In this document: positions 53,926-63,986 of the stretch, piece by piece
Position numbering within the stretch: the first letter of the stretch is position 1
Layout of the letters: every line of letters starts with the position of its first letter
Source: Variovorax sp. 54
GTDB lineage: Bacteria > Pseudomonadota > Gammaproteobacteria > Burkholderiales > Burkholderiaceae_C
Length of the DNA stretch: 64,000 bases
Direction of reading: 5' to 3'
Assembly: GCF_002754375.1 (NCBI RefSeq)
Contig: NZ_PEFF01000001.1
Span: forward strand, 4,295,501 to 4,359,500
Translations under genes and position numbers: made by a program
The notes under the pieces: generated by a model
What the model was told of the DNA's origin: nothing
What the model saw: the letters and a program-made list of their open reading frames with translations, nothing else
Database searches by the model: none

Positions 53926-53956
53926 AAAAAAGCCCCGAGTTTTGCAACTCGGGGCT
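53926..53956 (-). terminator. Intrinsic terminator upstream of the altered porin
   Basis: AGCCCCGAGTT-GCAA-AACTCGGGGCT plus a T tract on the minus strand: an 11-bp stem with GCAA tetraloop. It would stop transcription just before the altered porin copy and forms the 3' end of the candidate small RNA. Confidence 0.88.
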
Positions 53957-54019
53957 AAATCCACCAATTGGAAGGGTGGAGGAGACAACTGGGTGCACAC
54001 CATGAAGTGCGCAGCAATG
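53926..54019 (-). ncRNA. Candidate Hfq-type small RNA
   Basis: A transcript of roughly 94 nt bounded by a good promoter (54026-54053) and the terminator at 53926-53956, with no credible reading frame. It contains TCTCCTCCACCC, able to pair with Shine-Dalgarno sequences, inside or beside a small hairpin (TCCACC...GGTGGA). Promoter, target-like motif and terminator in this order are the usual make-up of a regulatory RNA. Alternatively it is the attenuated leader of the porin gene. Confidence 0.45.
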
Positions 54020-54025
54020 AAATAG

Positions 54026-54056
54026 AGTATACCCACCCTTTGTTGCGATGCAACAA
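54026..54056 (-). promoter_or_regulatory. Sigma-70 type promoter overlapping a GTTGC palindrome
   Basis: On the minus strand TTGCAT (54053-54048), 16 nt, TATACT (54031-54026). The -35 lies within TTGTTGC-ATC-GCAACAA, a perfect inverted repeat with 7-bp arms (54040-54056), suggesting an operator on this promoter. Confidence 0.6.
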
Positions 54057-54139
54057 GCAGGCGACGCTTTTCCCACACACAAATCGATGTTGGCGTGCAC
54101 TTTTGCGCACCAATTCATCCCAATTGGAGCTGAAACACC

Positions 54140-54589
54140 ATGGAATGCACAGTAAGTTGGACCGGTGACGCAGGCACCCGATCGGCCATGGGCTTCGTGG
54201 CCGAGACCGGCAGCGGCCACGTCCTGATGATGGACGGCGCCCCGGATGCAGCCAAGCCTGAGAACGGCGGGCAGAACCTGGCCGCGCGGCCGATGGAAAC
54301 CGTGCTTGCCGGCACGGGGGGCTGCACGGCCTATGACGTGGTGCTCATATTGAAGCGGGGGCGCCATCGCGTCGAGCGCTGCAGCGTCAAGCTGACCAGC
54401 GAGCGCGCGGAAAAGGACCCCAAGGTCTTCACAAAGATCCACATGCATTTCACCGTGGCGGGCAAGGGAATTCCGGCCACCGCCGTGGAGCGGGCGATCG
54501 CGCTGAGCCATGAAACCTATTGCTCGGCCAGCATCATGTTGGCGAAGACGGCGGAAATCACCACCAGCTTCGACCTGATCGAGACCTGA
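54140..54589 (+). CDS. OsmC family peroxidase-like protein
   Basis: A 149-residue OsmC/YhfA-type protein. The two redox cysteines appear in ETVLAGTGGCTAYDVV and in SHETYCSASIMLAK, the standard placement for thiol-dependent hydroperoxide reduction; the closer match is to the YhfA-like group, whose substrate is unsettled. ATG 54140 with GGAG 11 nt upstream. Confidence 0.88.
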   Translation: MECTVSWTGDAGTRSAMGFVAETGSGHVLMMDGAPDAAKPENGGQNLAARPMETVLAGTGGCTAYDVVLILKRGRHRVERCSVKLTSERAEKDPKVFTKIHMHFTVAGKGIPATAVERAIALSHETYCSASIMLAKTAEITTSFDLIET

Positions 54590-54614
54590 AGCGTTGCGTG
54601 GCGGCGCTCGAAGC

Positions 54615-55244
54615 CTAGATTCGGTGCGCGACGGTTGTCATGACCCGTGCTGCCAAGCGCATTAGGGCCTTGGCCGGTGCCGGCAGCTCTACCGCGCCGG
54701 CGTCCACGGCTTGCGCGGCGTGGCGGGCTTCGTCGATCTTCATCTGTTCAACCACGGCGCGGGAGGCGTGATCGGTTGGCGGCAGGCGGTCCAGGTGACT
54801 TTCGAGGTGCGCTTCCACTTGGCGTTCGGTTTCCGCGACGAAGCCAAGACTTACAGGATCCCCCAGGCGTCCGGCAATCAGGCCGAGTCCGAAGGCGCCG
54901 GCATACCAGAGCGGGTTCAGGATGGACGGGCGGGCGCCTAGGTCGTCCATCCGTTGCTGCGTCCAAGCCAGGTGATCGGTTTCCTCATGCGCGGCTTCCA
55001 GGAAATGGGCGCGCAACGCCGTGTCGCGCGTCACGGCAGCCTGGGCGGTGTACAGCGCCTGTGCACACACTTCGCCGACATGGTTCACCCGCATCAAGGC
55101 TCCAGCTTCACGGCGTTCCGCTTCGCTCAATTCACCTTGCGGCTGGATCGCGGGGGGAAGCGCCCGAGTGGCGTGAGATCGGGCAAAAAGCGTACGCAAA
55201 GCGGCATCGGCGGCCGTCAGGGCAGGGTCGAGCAAGGTAGTCAT
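54615..55244 (-). CDS. coq7: 2-polyprenyl-3-methyl-6-methoxy-1,4-benzoquinone monooxygenase
   Basis: A 209-residue Coq7-type di-iron hydroxylase for a late step of ubiquinone synthesis. Ligand motifs: [15 protein letters not shown] (Glu), [11 protein letters not shown] (Glu...His), [17 protein letters not shown] and MKIDEARHA (Glu...His). Typical of betaproteobacteria, which use Coq7 in place of UbiF. ATG 55244 chosen; the frame opens 15 codons earlier. Confidence 0.95.
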   Translation of the reverse strand: MTTLLDPALTAADAALRTLFARSHATRALPPAIQPQGELSEAERREAGALMRVNHVGEVCAQALYTAQAAVTRDTALRAHFLEAAHEETDHLAWTQQRMDDLGARPSILNPLWYAGAFGLGLIAGRLGDPVSLGFVAETERQVEAHLESHLDRLPPTDHASRAVVEQMKIDEARHAAQAVDAGAVELPAPAKALMRLAARVMTTVAHRI

Positions 55245-55330
55245 GAGCCTATTTGACCCCACCTGCCTGGCGATGCAAGGCAGCCACATTTTGTTTCACA
55301 TCATGGAAAAACAACCAGCCTAAGTCCTTT

Positions 55331-55346
55331 GTTGCACGACTGCAAC
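55331..55346. promoter_or_regulatory. GTTGCA palindrome upstream of the intact porin
   Basis: GTTGCA-CGAC-TGCAAC is a perfect inverted repeat 180 nt before the porin start. It resembles the palindrome at 54040-54056 in the other porin's upstream region, so one regulator could see both. The 281-bp gap between coq7 and the porin otherwise holds a structured leader (CCGGTG...CACCGG near 55450-55495). Confidence 0.4.
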
Positions 55347-55525
55347 GAAACACGCGGGGCTTCCATGATTTAGGGCGATTTGTTTTGCCCTGTTGCAGTG
55401 GCTCTGGTGCAATAGCATCAACTTCCCAAAAGGAGGTTGGCCCGGGGTCCGGTGGGAGCACTAAGTGCCAGTCACGGTGAGCCCTTCGCACCGGAGCCCT
55501 ATGTTTAACCTTGGAGAAACTTGCA

Positions 55526-56770
55526 ATGAAAAAATCTCTAGTTGCTCTGGCTGCCCTGGCTGTCGCCGGTGTTGCCTCGGCTCAGTCGTCCGTCACGCTG
55601 TTTGGTGTGGTCGACGCGTCGATCAGCGGCTACTCGTCCACCTCGCGTGACCTGAACGGCGCCACGTTCCTGAACCCGTTCTACCTGAACAAGGGCAGCG
55701 TCAAGGCAAGCCGTCGCGAACTGGCTAACTCGGGCTACAACTCCAGCCGTCTGGGCTTCCGTGGTACGGAAGACCTCGGTGGTGGCCTGGCAGCCAGCTT
55801 CTGGCTCGAAGCTCCGATCACCAACGACGACGGCCAGCAAGGTGTTGCTACGTTCGCACGTCGTTCGACCGTGAGCCTGTCGGGTGGTTTCGGTGAAATC
55901 CGCCTGGGTCGTGACTACACCCCGACGTTCTGGAACGACACCGTGTTCGATCCGTTCGGCACCAACGGCGTTGGCACCAACCTGATCTCGACGGCCAACA
56001 ACGGCTTCGGTGGCTTCGGTACCCCCGCAGCTTCGACCGGCGCGTTCACCAACGTCGGCACGAGCAACTACGTTCGCGCCAGCAACACCATCGGCTACTT
56101 CCTGCCGCCGAACCTGGGTGGTTTCTACGGTCAAGTGATGTACGGCTTCGCTGAGAAGACCAAGTACAGCCCTGGCGTGGCAACGCCTGACGTGGCTAAC
56201 AGCCAGCGTCAAGGTCGTTACGTCGGCGGCCGCTTCGGCTACGCCAACGGCCCCCTGGACGTGGCTCTGGCTTACGGCAGCAGCACCGTGGGTGACAACT
56301 ACTACCCTGGCACGACCGACAAGGTCAACACGCTGAACCTGGGCGCTTCGTACGACTTCGGTCCCGTGAAGCTGTTCGGTGAACTGTCGCGCGCCAAGAA
56401 CAAGCGTGACTACGAAGTCACCCCGTTCGCTGGCGGCCGTGCTGACACGGACCTGACCGGTTACCTGCTCGGCGTGACCGTGCCGGTCGGTGCTGGCCTG
56501 ATCCGCGCTTCGTACTCGAGCGTCAAGTACGACCTGAACCAGCCTGACGTGCTGTTCCAGCCGCGTCTGGCTGACCCGAAGGCCAACAAGCTGGCTATCG
56601 GCTACGTGCACAACCTGTCGAAGCGCACGGCTCTGTACGCTACCGTTGCTCGCGTGAGCAACAAGAACGGCGCATCGCTGACCGTCGGCGGCCCGGCTTT
56701 CGTGACCACGGGTGGCTTCACCCCGAAGACCTCGACCGGCTACGACTTCGGTATCCGTCACGCTTTCTAA
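55526..56770 (+). CDS. Gram-negative porin
   Basis: A 414-residue outer-membrane porin, Burkholderiales OmpC-like family. Signal peptide MKKSLVALAALAVAGVASA, then QSSVTLFGVVDASISGY, the first beta strand; LGFRGTEDLGGGLAASFWLE and SLSGGFGEIRLGRDYTP are family hallmarks, and the protein ends with Phe (FGIRHAF), the barrel-assembly signal. Start ATG with GGAGAAACTTGCA upstream. It is unusually low in rare codons and repeats the same strong codons, as expected of a highly expressed gene. Paralogue of the altered copy at 52578-53921. Confidence 0.95.
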   Translation: MKKSLVALAALAVAGVASAQSSVTLFGVVDASISGYSSTSRDLNGATFLNPFYLNKGSVKASRRELANSGYNSSRLGFRGTEDLGGGLAASFWLEAPITNDDGQQGVATFARRSTVSLSGGFGEIRLGRDYTPTFWNDTVFDPFGTNGVGTNLISTANNGFGGFGTPAASTGAFTNVGTSNYVRASNTIGYFLPPNLGGFYGQVMYGFAEKTKYSPGVATPDVANSQRQGRYVGGRFGYANGPLDVALAYGSSTVGDNYYPGTTDKVNTLNLGASYDFGPVKLFGELSRAKNKRDYEVTPFAGGRADTDLTGYLLGVTVPVGAGLIRASYSSVKYDLNQPDVLFQPRLADPKANKLAIGYVHNLSKRTALYATVARVSNKNGASLTVGGPAFVTTGGFTPKTSTGYDFGIRHAF

Positions 56771-56813
56771 TTTGATGCTGGCGTAAGCCAGCTTCGAATC
56801 GAAAGACTCAAAA

Positions 56814-56843
56814 GCCACCCGGCGCAAGCCGGGTGGCTTTTTT
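56814..56843 (+). terminator. Intrinsic terminator of the porin gene
   Basis: GCCACCCGGC-GCAA-GCCGGGTGGC followed by TTTTTT, 43 nt after the stop. A smaller hairpin, GCTGGC-GTAA-GCCAGC, lies between the stop and the terminator (about 56777-56792). Confidence 0.92.
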
Positions 56844-56972
56844 CATTGGGGCGCCGTCATCGCGAGGACGGGCAGTGTTGGCAAAGAGCACCATCTGTGT
56901 GCACCCCCGGGGAACCCCCGTGCGGGCACGCTGTTTGCACTGCTAGCATGCCGCGACCACTCTTGTTCCTGA

Positions 56973-57953
56973 ATGACTGCCTTTGTACTGCGCCGCCTGA
57001 TCCAGGCCGTGATCGTGATGATCGCGGTTGCGTTCATTGCCTTCCTCCTCTTTCAATATGTCGGCGACCCGGTCGTGTTCCTGCTGGGACAAGACGCCAA
57101 GCCCGACCAGATCCGTGAAATGCGCGCCGCATTGGGGCTCGACCGACCCTTCTTCGTGCAGTTCTGGCATTTCCTGGTCAACGCCGCACAAGGCGAGTTC
57201 GGCCTGAGCCTGCGCCAGGGCGCCAAGGTGTCGCGCCTGATCGGCGAGCGCTTCCCGGCCACGCTCGAACTCGCACTCGTGGCTGCGGCCCTCGCGCTGT
57301 TCGTCGGCATTCCGATGGGCGTGTACACCGCATTGCGCCGTGGCACCTTCATGAGCCAGGTGTTCATGACCGTGTCGCTGCTCGGCGTGTCGCTGCCCAC
57401 CTTCCTGATCGGCATCCTGCTGATCCTCGTCTTCGCCGTGACGCTGGGCTGGTTCCCGAGCTTCGGGCGCGGCGACACCGTGCAGTTCGGCTGGTGGACC
57501 AGCGGGCTCTTCAAGGCCGACGGCTGGCACCACATCATCCTGCCGGCGGTGACGTTGGCGATCTTCCAGCTCACGCTGATCATGCGACTGGTGCGCGCCG
57601 AGATGCTCGAGGTGCTGCGCACCGACTACATCAAGTTCGCGCGCGCACGGGGCCTGTCGAACCGCGCGATCCACTTCGGCCACGCGCTCAAGAACACGCT
57701 GGTGCCGGTCATGACCATCACCGGCCTGCAGCTCGGCGGCCTGATCGCCTTCGCCATCATCACGGAGTCGGTGTTCCAGTGGCCCGGCATGGGGCTGCTC
57801 TTCATTCAGGCCGTGACCTTCGCGGACATCCCGGTGATGGCCGCCTACCTGTGCCTGATCGCGCTGATCTTCGTGGTGATCAACCTCGTGGTCGACCTGT
57901 TGTACTTCGTGGTCGATCCCCGGCTGCGCGTGGGCAAGGCGGGAGGCCATTGA
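56973..57953 (+). CDS. dppB: Peptide ABC transporter permease, DppB type
   Basis: A 326-residue permease with six membrane segments and a large loop after the first. RRLIQAVIVMIAVAFIAFLL opens the protein as in DppB/OppB; the EAA loop is YIKFARARGLSNRAIHFGHALKN in pieces. It is the first gene of an operon running to the right edge: permease, M20 hydrolase, binding protein, second permease and two ATPases. Confidence 0.92.
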   Translation: MTAFVLRRLIQAVIVMIAVAFIAFLLFQYVGDPVVFLLGQDAKPDQIREMRAALGLDRPFFVQFWHFLVNAAQGEFGLSLRQGAKVSRLIGERFPATLELALVAAALALFVGIPMGVYTALRRGTFMSQVFMTVSLLGVSLPTFLIGILLILVFAVTLGWFPSFGRGDTVQFGWWTSGLFKADGWHHIILPAVTLAIFQLTLIMRLVRAEMLEVLRTDYIKFARARGLSNRAIHFGHALKNTLVPVMTITGLQLGGLIAFAIITESVFQWPGMGLLFIQAVTFADIPVMAAYLCLIALIFVVINLVVDLLYFVVDPRLRVGKAGGH

Positions 57954-57954
57954 G

Positions 57955-59229
57955 GTGAGCGCAACAGCCGCAGTTGCCGCGCCGCGCCTGCAGGCCTCCG
58001 GCCGGGCCTTCGCGCACATCGCCAGCTTCTACCCCGAGATCGAGGCCTTTCGCCGCGACCTGCATGCCAACCCCGAACTCGGCTTCGAAGAGGTCTACAC
58101 CTCGGGCCGCGTGCGCGAGGCACTGCGGGCCTGCGGCGTGGATGAGATCCACGACGGCATCGGCAAGACCGGCGTGGTCGGCGTCATTCGTGGCAAGTCG
58201 ACGGCCAGCGGCCGCATGATCGGCCTGCGCGCCGACATGGACGCGCTGCCCATGCGCGAGGACAACGACTTCGGCTGGCGCTCCGCCAACGACGGCCTGA
58301 TGCACGGCTGCGGCCACGACGGCCACACCGCCATGCTGGTCGGCGCCGCGCGCTACCTGGCCGAGACGCGCGACTTCGACGGCACCGCCGTGCTGATCTT
58401 CCAGCCCGGCGAAGAGGGCTTTGCCGGTGCGCGCGTGATGATCGAAGACGGCCTGTTCGACCGCTTTCCGGTGAACGCCGTCTATGCGATGCACAACTGG
58501 CCCGCAATGCCGGCCGGCACCGTGGGCATCAACCGCGGCGCCATGATGGCCGCGGCCGATCGCGTGACGATCGAGATCAAGGGCAAGGGCGGCCATGGCG
58601 CGCACGCCTACCAGACCATCGATCCCGTCGTGGTGGCCGCGCACATCATCACCGCGGCGCAGACTATCGTGTCGCGCAGCGTGCGCCCCATCGACGCGGC
58701 CGTCGTCAGCATCTGCGCCGTGCAGGCCGGCGACCTCGGCGCGATGAGCGTGATCCCGGGCGAGGCCACGCTGGTCGGCACCGTGCGCACCTTCAGCGCG
58801 CGCGTGCAGGCGCAGGTCGAGCAGCGACTGAGCGAGCTGTGCATGGCCATTGCCGCCGGCTTTGGCGCGACCGCGACGATCAAGTACGAACGCATCTACC
58901 CGGCCACCATCAACACCGCGCCCGAAGCGATGTTCGCGGCCGACGTGGCCGAATCGCTGGTCGGCGCGAAGAACGTCGACCGCAACATGGAGCCCAGCAT
59001 GGGCGCCGAAGATTTTTCCTTCATGCTGCAGAAGAAGGCCGGTGCCTATCTGCGCATCGGCCAGGACGTCCGCAGCGGCGCCTTCCTGCACAACAGCCGT
59101 TACGACTTCAATGACGAGATCCTGCCGTTGGGCGCCGCACTGCATGCGGGCCTGATCGAGCAGGGCATGCCGCTGGCTGCTACCCGCAGCCTGCAGCCAG
59201 GGAAAGCCGCCGCCACCGCGGCGCCGTGA
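57955..59229 (+). CDS. M20 family amidohydrolase (aminoacylase/hippurate hydrolase type)
   Basis: A 424-residue metal-dependent amidohydrolase. Motifs: RRDLHANPELGFEE, GLRADMDALPM, MHGCGHDGHTAML (metal Cys/His), FQPGEEGFAGARVMIEDGLF (catalytic and metal Glu) and MGAEDFSFM near the end, the pattern of M20D aminoacylases. GTG start at 57955 with GGGAGG 8 nt upstream, one base after the permease stop. Its place inside a peptide importer operon suggests that imported N-acyl amino acids or modified dipeptides are cleaved in the cytoplasm. Confidence 0.92.
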   Translation: MSATAAVAAPRLQASGRAFAHIASFYPEIEAFRRDLHANPELGFEEVYTSGRVREALRACGVDEIHDGIGKTGVVGVIRGKSTASGRMIGLRADMDALPMREDNDFGWRSANDGLMHGCGHDGHTAMLVGAARYLAETRDFDGTAVLIFQPGEEGFAGARVMIEDGLFDRFPVNAVYAMHNWPAMPAGTVGINRGAMMAAADRVTIEIKGKGGHGAHAYQTIDPVVVAAHIITAAQTIVSRSVRPIDAAVVSICAVQAGDLGAMSVIPGEATLVGTVRTFSARVQAQVEQRLSELCMAIAAGFGATATIKYERIYPATINTAPEAMFAADVAESLVGAKNVDRNMEPSMGAEDFSFMLQKKAGAYLRIGQDVRSGAFLHNSRYDFNDEILPLGAALHAGLIEQGMPLAATRSLQPGKAAATAAP

Positions 59230-59260
59230 TGTGTTCGATTTCAACCCGAGGAGTGTTCCC

Positions 59261-60841
59261 ATGAGTTTCAAGAAGCAAGCGGCTGCGGTCGCTGTCCTGT
59301 GCGCTCTGAGCGCCGTCAGCATGGTCGCCAGCGCGCAGACCATCCGCATCGCGAACCAGGGCGACGCCCTGTCGCTCGACCCGCACTCGCTCAACGAGTC
59401 GCTGCAACTGAGCGTCACCGCCAACGTCTATGAAACTCTCGTGGGCCGCAACAAGGACCTGAGCCTGGCGCCGCTGCTGGCCACGAGCTGGAAGCAGACC
59501 TCGCCGAACGTGTGGCGCTTCGAGCTGCGCAAGGGCGTCGTGTTCCATGACGGCACGCCGTTCAGCGCCGACGACGTGGTGTTCAGCTTTGCGCGTGCGC
59601 AGGGCGACGGTTCCGACATGAAGGCCACGCTCAGCGAGATCAAGGCCGTGCGCAAGGTCGGCGACCTCGCCGTTGAAATCGAAACCAACGGCCCGTTCCC
59701 GATCCTGCCCGACGTGATCTCGCTCACCATGATCATGAGCAAGAAGTGGTGCGAGGAAAACCAGGCCACCAAGCCCGTCGACCGCCGCAAGGGCATCGAG
59801 AACACCGCCTCGTTCAAGGCCAACGGCACCGGCCCGTTCCGCGTGCGCGAACGCCAGCCCAACGTGCGCACCGTGTTCACGCGCAACGGCACCTACTGGG
59901 GCAAGATCGACGGCAACGCGCAAGAGATCGTGTTCACGCCCATCGCCAACCCCGCGACCCGCGTGGCCGCACTGGTCTCCGGCGAAGTCGACGTGATGGA
60001 GCCCGTGCCCGTGCAGGACATCGCGCGCATCAACGCCGCACCCAACGCCCGCGTCATCACCGGCCCCGAGATGCGCACCATCTTCCTGGGCATGGACCAG
60101 AAGCGCGACGAACTGCAGTACTCGAACGTGAAGGGCAAGAACCCGTTCAAGGACAAGCGCGTGCGACAGGCCTTCTACCAGGCCATCGACATCAACGGCA
60201 TCCAGCGCACCGTGATGCGCGGCGCCTCCAAGCCCACCGCGCTGCTCGTCGGCCCGGGCATCAACGGCTGGACCGCCGACCAGGACAAGCGCATGCCCTT
60301 CGACGTCGATGCCGCCAAGAAGCTGCTGACCGAAGCCGGCTACCCGAACGGCTTCGAAGTCTCGATGAACTGCCCGAACGACCGCTACGTCAACGACGGC
60401 CAGATCTGCCAGAGCGTGGCCGCCAACCTGGCGAAGATCGGCGTGAAGATCAACCTCGTGGCCGAGACCAAGGGCACCTACTTCCCGAAGATCCTGCGCC
60501 GCGACACCAGCTTCTACATGCTGGGCTGGACCCCGACCACCTACGACTCACACAACGCGCTGAGCTCGCTCACCTCGTGCCCCGACGACAAGGGCACGGG
60601 CCAGTTCAACCTGGGCGCCTACTGCAACCCCAAGCTGGACGAGCTGACCAAGAAGATCCAGTCCGAGTCGGACAAGGGCAAGCGCAACGAGATGATCAAG
60701 GAAGCCTTCAAGATCCACACCGACGACATCGGCCACCTGCCGCTGCATCAGCAGTCGCTGGCCTGGGGCGTGAGCAAGAAGGTCGAGCTGGTGCAACTGG
60801 CCGACAACTTCATGTACTTCAAGTGGATGAGCATCAAGTAA
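59261..60841 (+). CDS. dppA: Peptide ABC transporter substrate-binding protein, DppA/OppA type
   Basis: A 526-residue SBP_bac_5 receptor. ATG 59261 follows CGAGGAGTG and gives a signal peptide ending VASAQ. LSLDPHSLNESLQLSVTANVYETL and WRFELRKGVVFHDGTPFSADDVVFS are the family's opening signature. Binds a peptide-like substrate in the periplasm. A strong hairpin with T tract follows and separates it from the next permease gene. Confidence 0.93.
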   Translation: MSFKKQAAAVAVLCALSAVSMVASAQTIRIANQGDALSLDPHSLNESLQLSVTANVYETLVGRNKDLSLAPLLATSWKQTSPNVWRFELRKGVVFHDGTPFSADDVVFSFARAQGDGSDMKATLSEIKAVRKVGDLAVEIETNGPFPILPDVISLTMIMSKKWCEENQATKPVDRRKGIENTASFKANGTGPFRVRERQPNVRTVFTRNGTYWGKIDGNAQEIVFTPIANPATRVAALVSGEVDVMEPVPVQDIARINAAPNARVITGPEMRTIFLGMDQKRDELQYSNVKGKNPFKDKRVRQAFYQAIDINGIQRTVMRGASKPTALLVGPGINGWTADQDKRMPFDVDAAKKLLTEAGYPNGFEVSMNCPNDRYVNDGQICQSVAANLAKIGVKINLVAETKGTYFPKILRRDTSFYMLGWTPTTYDSHNALSSLTSCPDDKGTGQFNLGAYCNPKLDELTKKIQSESDKGKRNEMIKEAFKIHTDDIGHLPLHQQSLAWGVSKKVELVQLADNFMYFKWMSIK

Positions 60842-60875
60842 GTCGACCGTGGGCCGCTGCCTGAGCGGCCCGACC

Positions 60876-60908
60876 ATGGGCCCGCTTCTTGCGGGCCCAT
60901 TCTTTTTT
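60876..60908 (+). terminator. Intrinsic terminator inside the peptide importer operon
   Basis: ATGGGCCCGC-TTCTT-GCGGGCCCAT, a perfect 10-bp stem, followed by TCTTTTTT; a second hairpin GGGCCGCT...AGCGGCCC precedes it (60851-60871). It lies between the binding-protein gene and the second permease, where partial termination would keep the receptor in excess. Confidence 0.85.
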
Positions 60909-60945
60909 GACTCACGATGAAAAATAACCCCCACGCGGCCCGGCG

Positions 60946-61857
60946 ATGAAAAAAACCCTTGCCCGCTGGCTCGACAGCGATGTCGGCTACAGCTTCCGCA
61001 ACTCGCCGGTGGCGATCGCTGCCGCCGTCATTGCGCTGGTGTGCGTCTTCTGTTCGGTGTTCGCCGGATGGGTGTCGCCGCACAATCCTTTTGACCTCGC
61101 CACCCTTGAACTCGGCGATGCCCGCCTGCCGCCGGCCTGGAGCGCCGAAGGCTCCTCCAAATACCTGCTCGGCACCGACGACCAGGGCCGCGACATTCTT
61201 TCGGCCGTGATCTACGGCGCGCGCATCTCGCTGATCGTCGGCGTGGTGTCGGTGGTGCTGTCGGTGGTGGTCGGCGTGGTGCTCGGCCTGCTGGCTGGCT
61301 TCTTCGGCGGCTGGCTCGACTCCTTCCTCATGCGCGTATGCGACGTGATGCTGTCGTTCCCACCCATCCTGGTCGCGCTACTCATCGCCGGCGTGGGCCG
61401 TGCGCTCTTTCCGAGCGCGCACGAATCGCTGGCTTTCGGCGTGCTGATCATTTCGATCTCGCTCACGGGCTGGGTGCAGTACGCGCGCACCGTGCGCGGC
61501 TCCACGCTGGTGGAGCGCAACAAGGAGTACGTGCAGGCCGCGCGTGTCACCGGCGTGGCGCCGCTGCGCATCATGCTGCGCCACGTGCTGCCCAACGTGA
61601 TGGGGCCGGTGATGGTGCTGGCCACCATCCAGGTCGCGACCGCGATCATCACCGAGGCCACGCTCTCGTTCCTGGGCGTCGGCGTGCCGCCGACCTCGCC
61701 CTCGCTGGGCACGCTCATCAGCATCGGCAACCAGTACCTGTTCTCGGGCGAATGGTGGATCACGGTGTTCCCGGGCTTGATGCTGGTGCTCATCGCACTC
61801 AGCGTGAACCTGCTCGGCGACTGGCTGCGCGACGCGCTGAACCCGCGCTTGCGCTGA
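60946..61857 (+). CDS. dppC: Peptide ABC transporter permease, DppC type
   Basis: A 303-residue permease. After an N-terminal helix ([20 protein letters not shown]) comes the DppC/OppC hallmark HPxGTDxxGRDxxS, here [21 protein letters not shown]. The EAA loop is [23 protein letters not shown] in pieces. Pairs with the DppB-type protein. Confidence 0.93.
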   Translation: MKKTLARWLDSDVGYSFRNSPVAIAAAVIALVCVFCSVFAGWVSPHNPFDLATLELGDARLPPAWSAEGSSKYLLGTDDQGRDILSAVIYGARISLIVGVVSVVLSVVVGVVLGLLAGFFGGWLDSFLMRVCDVMLSFPPILVALLIAGVGRALFPSAHESLAFGVLIISISLTGWVQYARTVRGSTLVERNKEYVQAARVTGVAPLRIMLRHVLPNVMGPVMVLATIQVATAIITEATLSFLGVGVPPTSPSLGTLISIGNQYLFSGEWWITVFPGLMLVLIALSVNLLGDWLRDALNPRLR

Positions 61858-61878
61858 ACAGAAAAGGACAACGCCCCC

Positions 61879-62945
<1,067 letters not shown>

Positions 62946-62949
<4 letters not shown>

Positions 62950-63986
62950 GCGCCGTGACCGAACCCCGCACCGCCACGACCGCGGCCGCCACGGGCGAGC
63001 CGCTCGTGGTCGCGCACGACCTCGCGCGCACCTTCGATGTGTCGCCGCCCTGGCTCAACCGCGTGCTCGAACGCAAGCCACGCGTGCTGCTGCATGCGGT
63101 CGACGGCGTGAGCTTTTCCATCGAGCGCGGCAAGACGCTCGCGCTGGTCGGTGAATCGGGCTGCGGCAAGAGCACCGTCGCGCGGCTGCTGGTCGGCCTG
63201 TATGCGCCGACACGCGGCGGCCTGCAGTTCGACGGGCAGGACGCGCACGCCGCGTTCAAGACGCCCGAAGGCCGCACCCTGCGCCGCCGCATCCAGATGA
63301 TCTTCCAGGACCCCTACGCGAGCCTCAACCCGCGCTGGATCGTCGAAGACATCATCGGCGAGCCGCTGCGCGAGCATGGCATCCTGAGCGACAAGGACGC
63401 GCTGCGCCAGCGCGTGGGCGAGCTGCTGCAGTCGGTCGGCCTCTCGCCGCTGGACATGAGCAAGTACCCGCACCAGTTCTCGGGCGGCCAGCGCCAGCGC
63501 ATTTCAATTGCCCGCGCGCTCGCCACGCAGCCCGAGTTCCTGGTGTGCGACGAGCCCACCTCCGCGCTCGACGTGAGCGTGCAGGCGCAGGTGCTCAACA
63601 TCATGAAGGACCTGCAGCGCGAGCAGGGCCTGACCTACCTCTTCATCTCGCACAACCTCGCCGTGGTGCGTCACGTGGCCGACCAGGTCGGTGTGATGTA
63701 CCTGGGCCGGCTGGTCGAGGTGGCGGACAAGCAGAAGCTCTTCGCCGAGCCGCAGCACCCGTACACCCGCATGCTGCTCGACGCGATCCCGCAGATGAAG
63801 CACACGGGCCGTGCGCGCACGCCAGTGCAGGGCGAAGTGCCGAACCCGCTGAACCCGCCGACCGGCTGCGCCTTTCATCCGCGTTGCCCGCATGCGAATG
63901 CGCGCTGCTCGTCGGAGCGACCGTCGCTGTTGAGCCTGAAGGGCGTGCAGGTGGCCTGCCACGCGGTGGAGGAAGGCCGCTTGTGA
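62946..63986 (+). CDS. dppF: Peptide ABC transporter ATP-binding protein, DppF type
   Basis: A 346-residue ATPase: Walker [11 protein letters not shown]-loop [11 protein letters not shown], signature [15 protein letters not shown], Walker [13 protein letters not shown], and the C-terminal [14 protein letters not shown] cluster. An N-terminal extension of about 30 residues (Thr/Ala-rich) precedes the ATPase. Works as a heterodimer with the DppD-type protein. Confidence 0.94.

Noticed and set aside
53894..54511. 205-codon minus-strand frame opposite osmC.
   Set aside because: Antisense shadow of osmC; no family pattern, and it spans the candidate RNA promoter and terminator.
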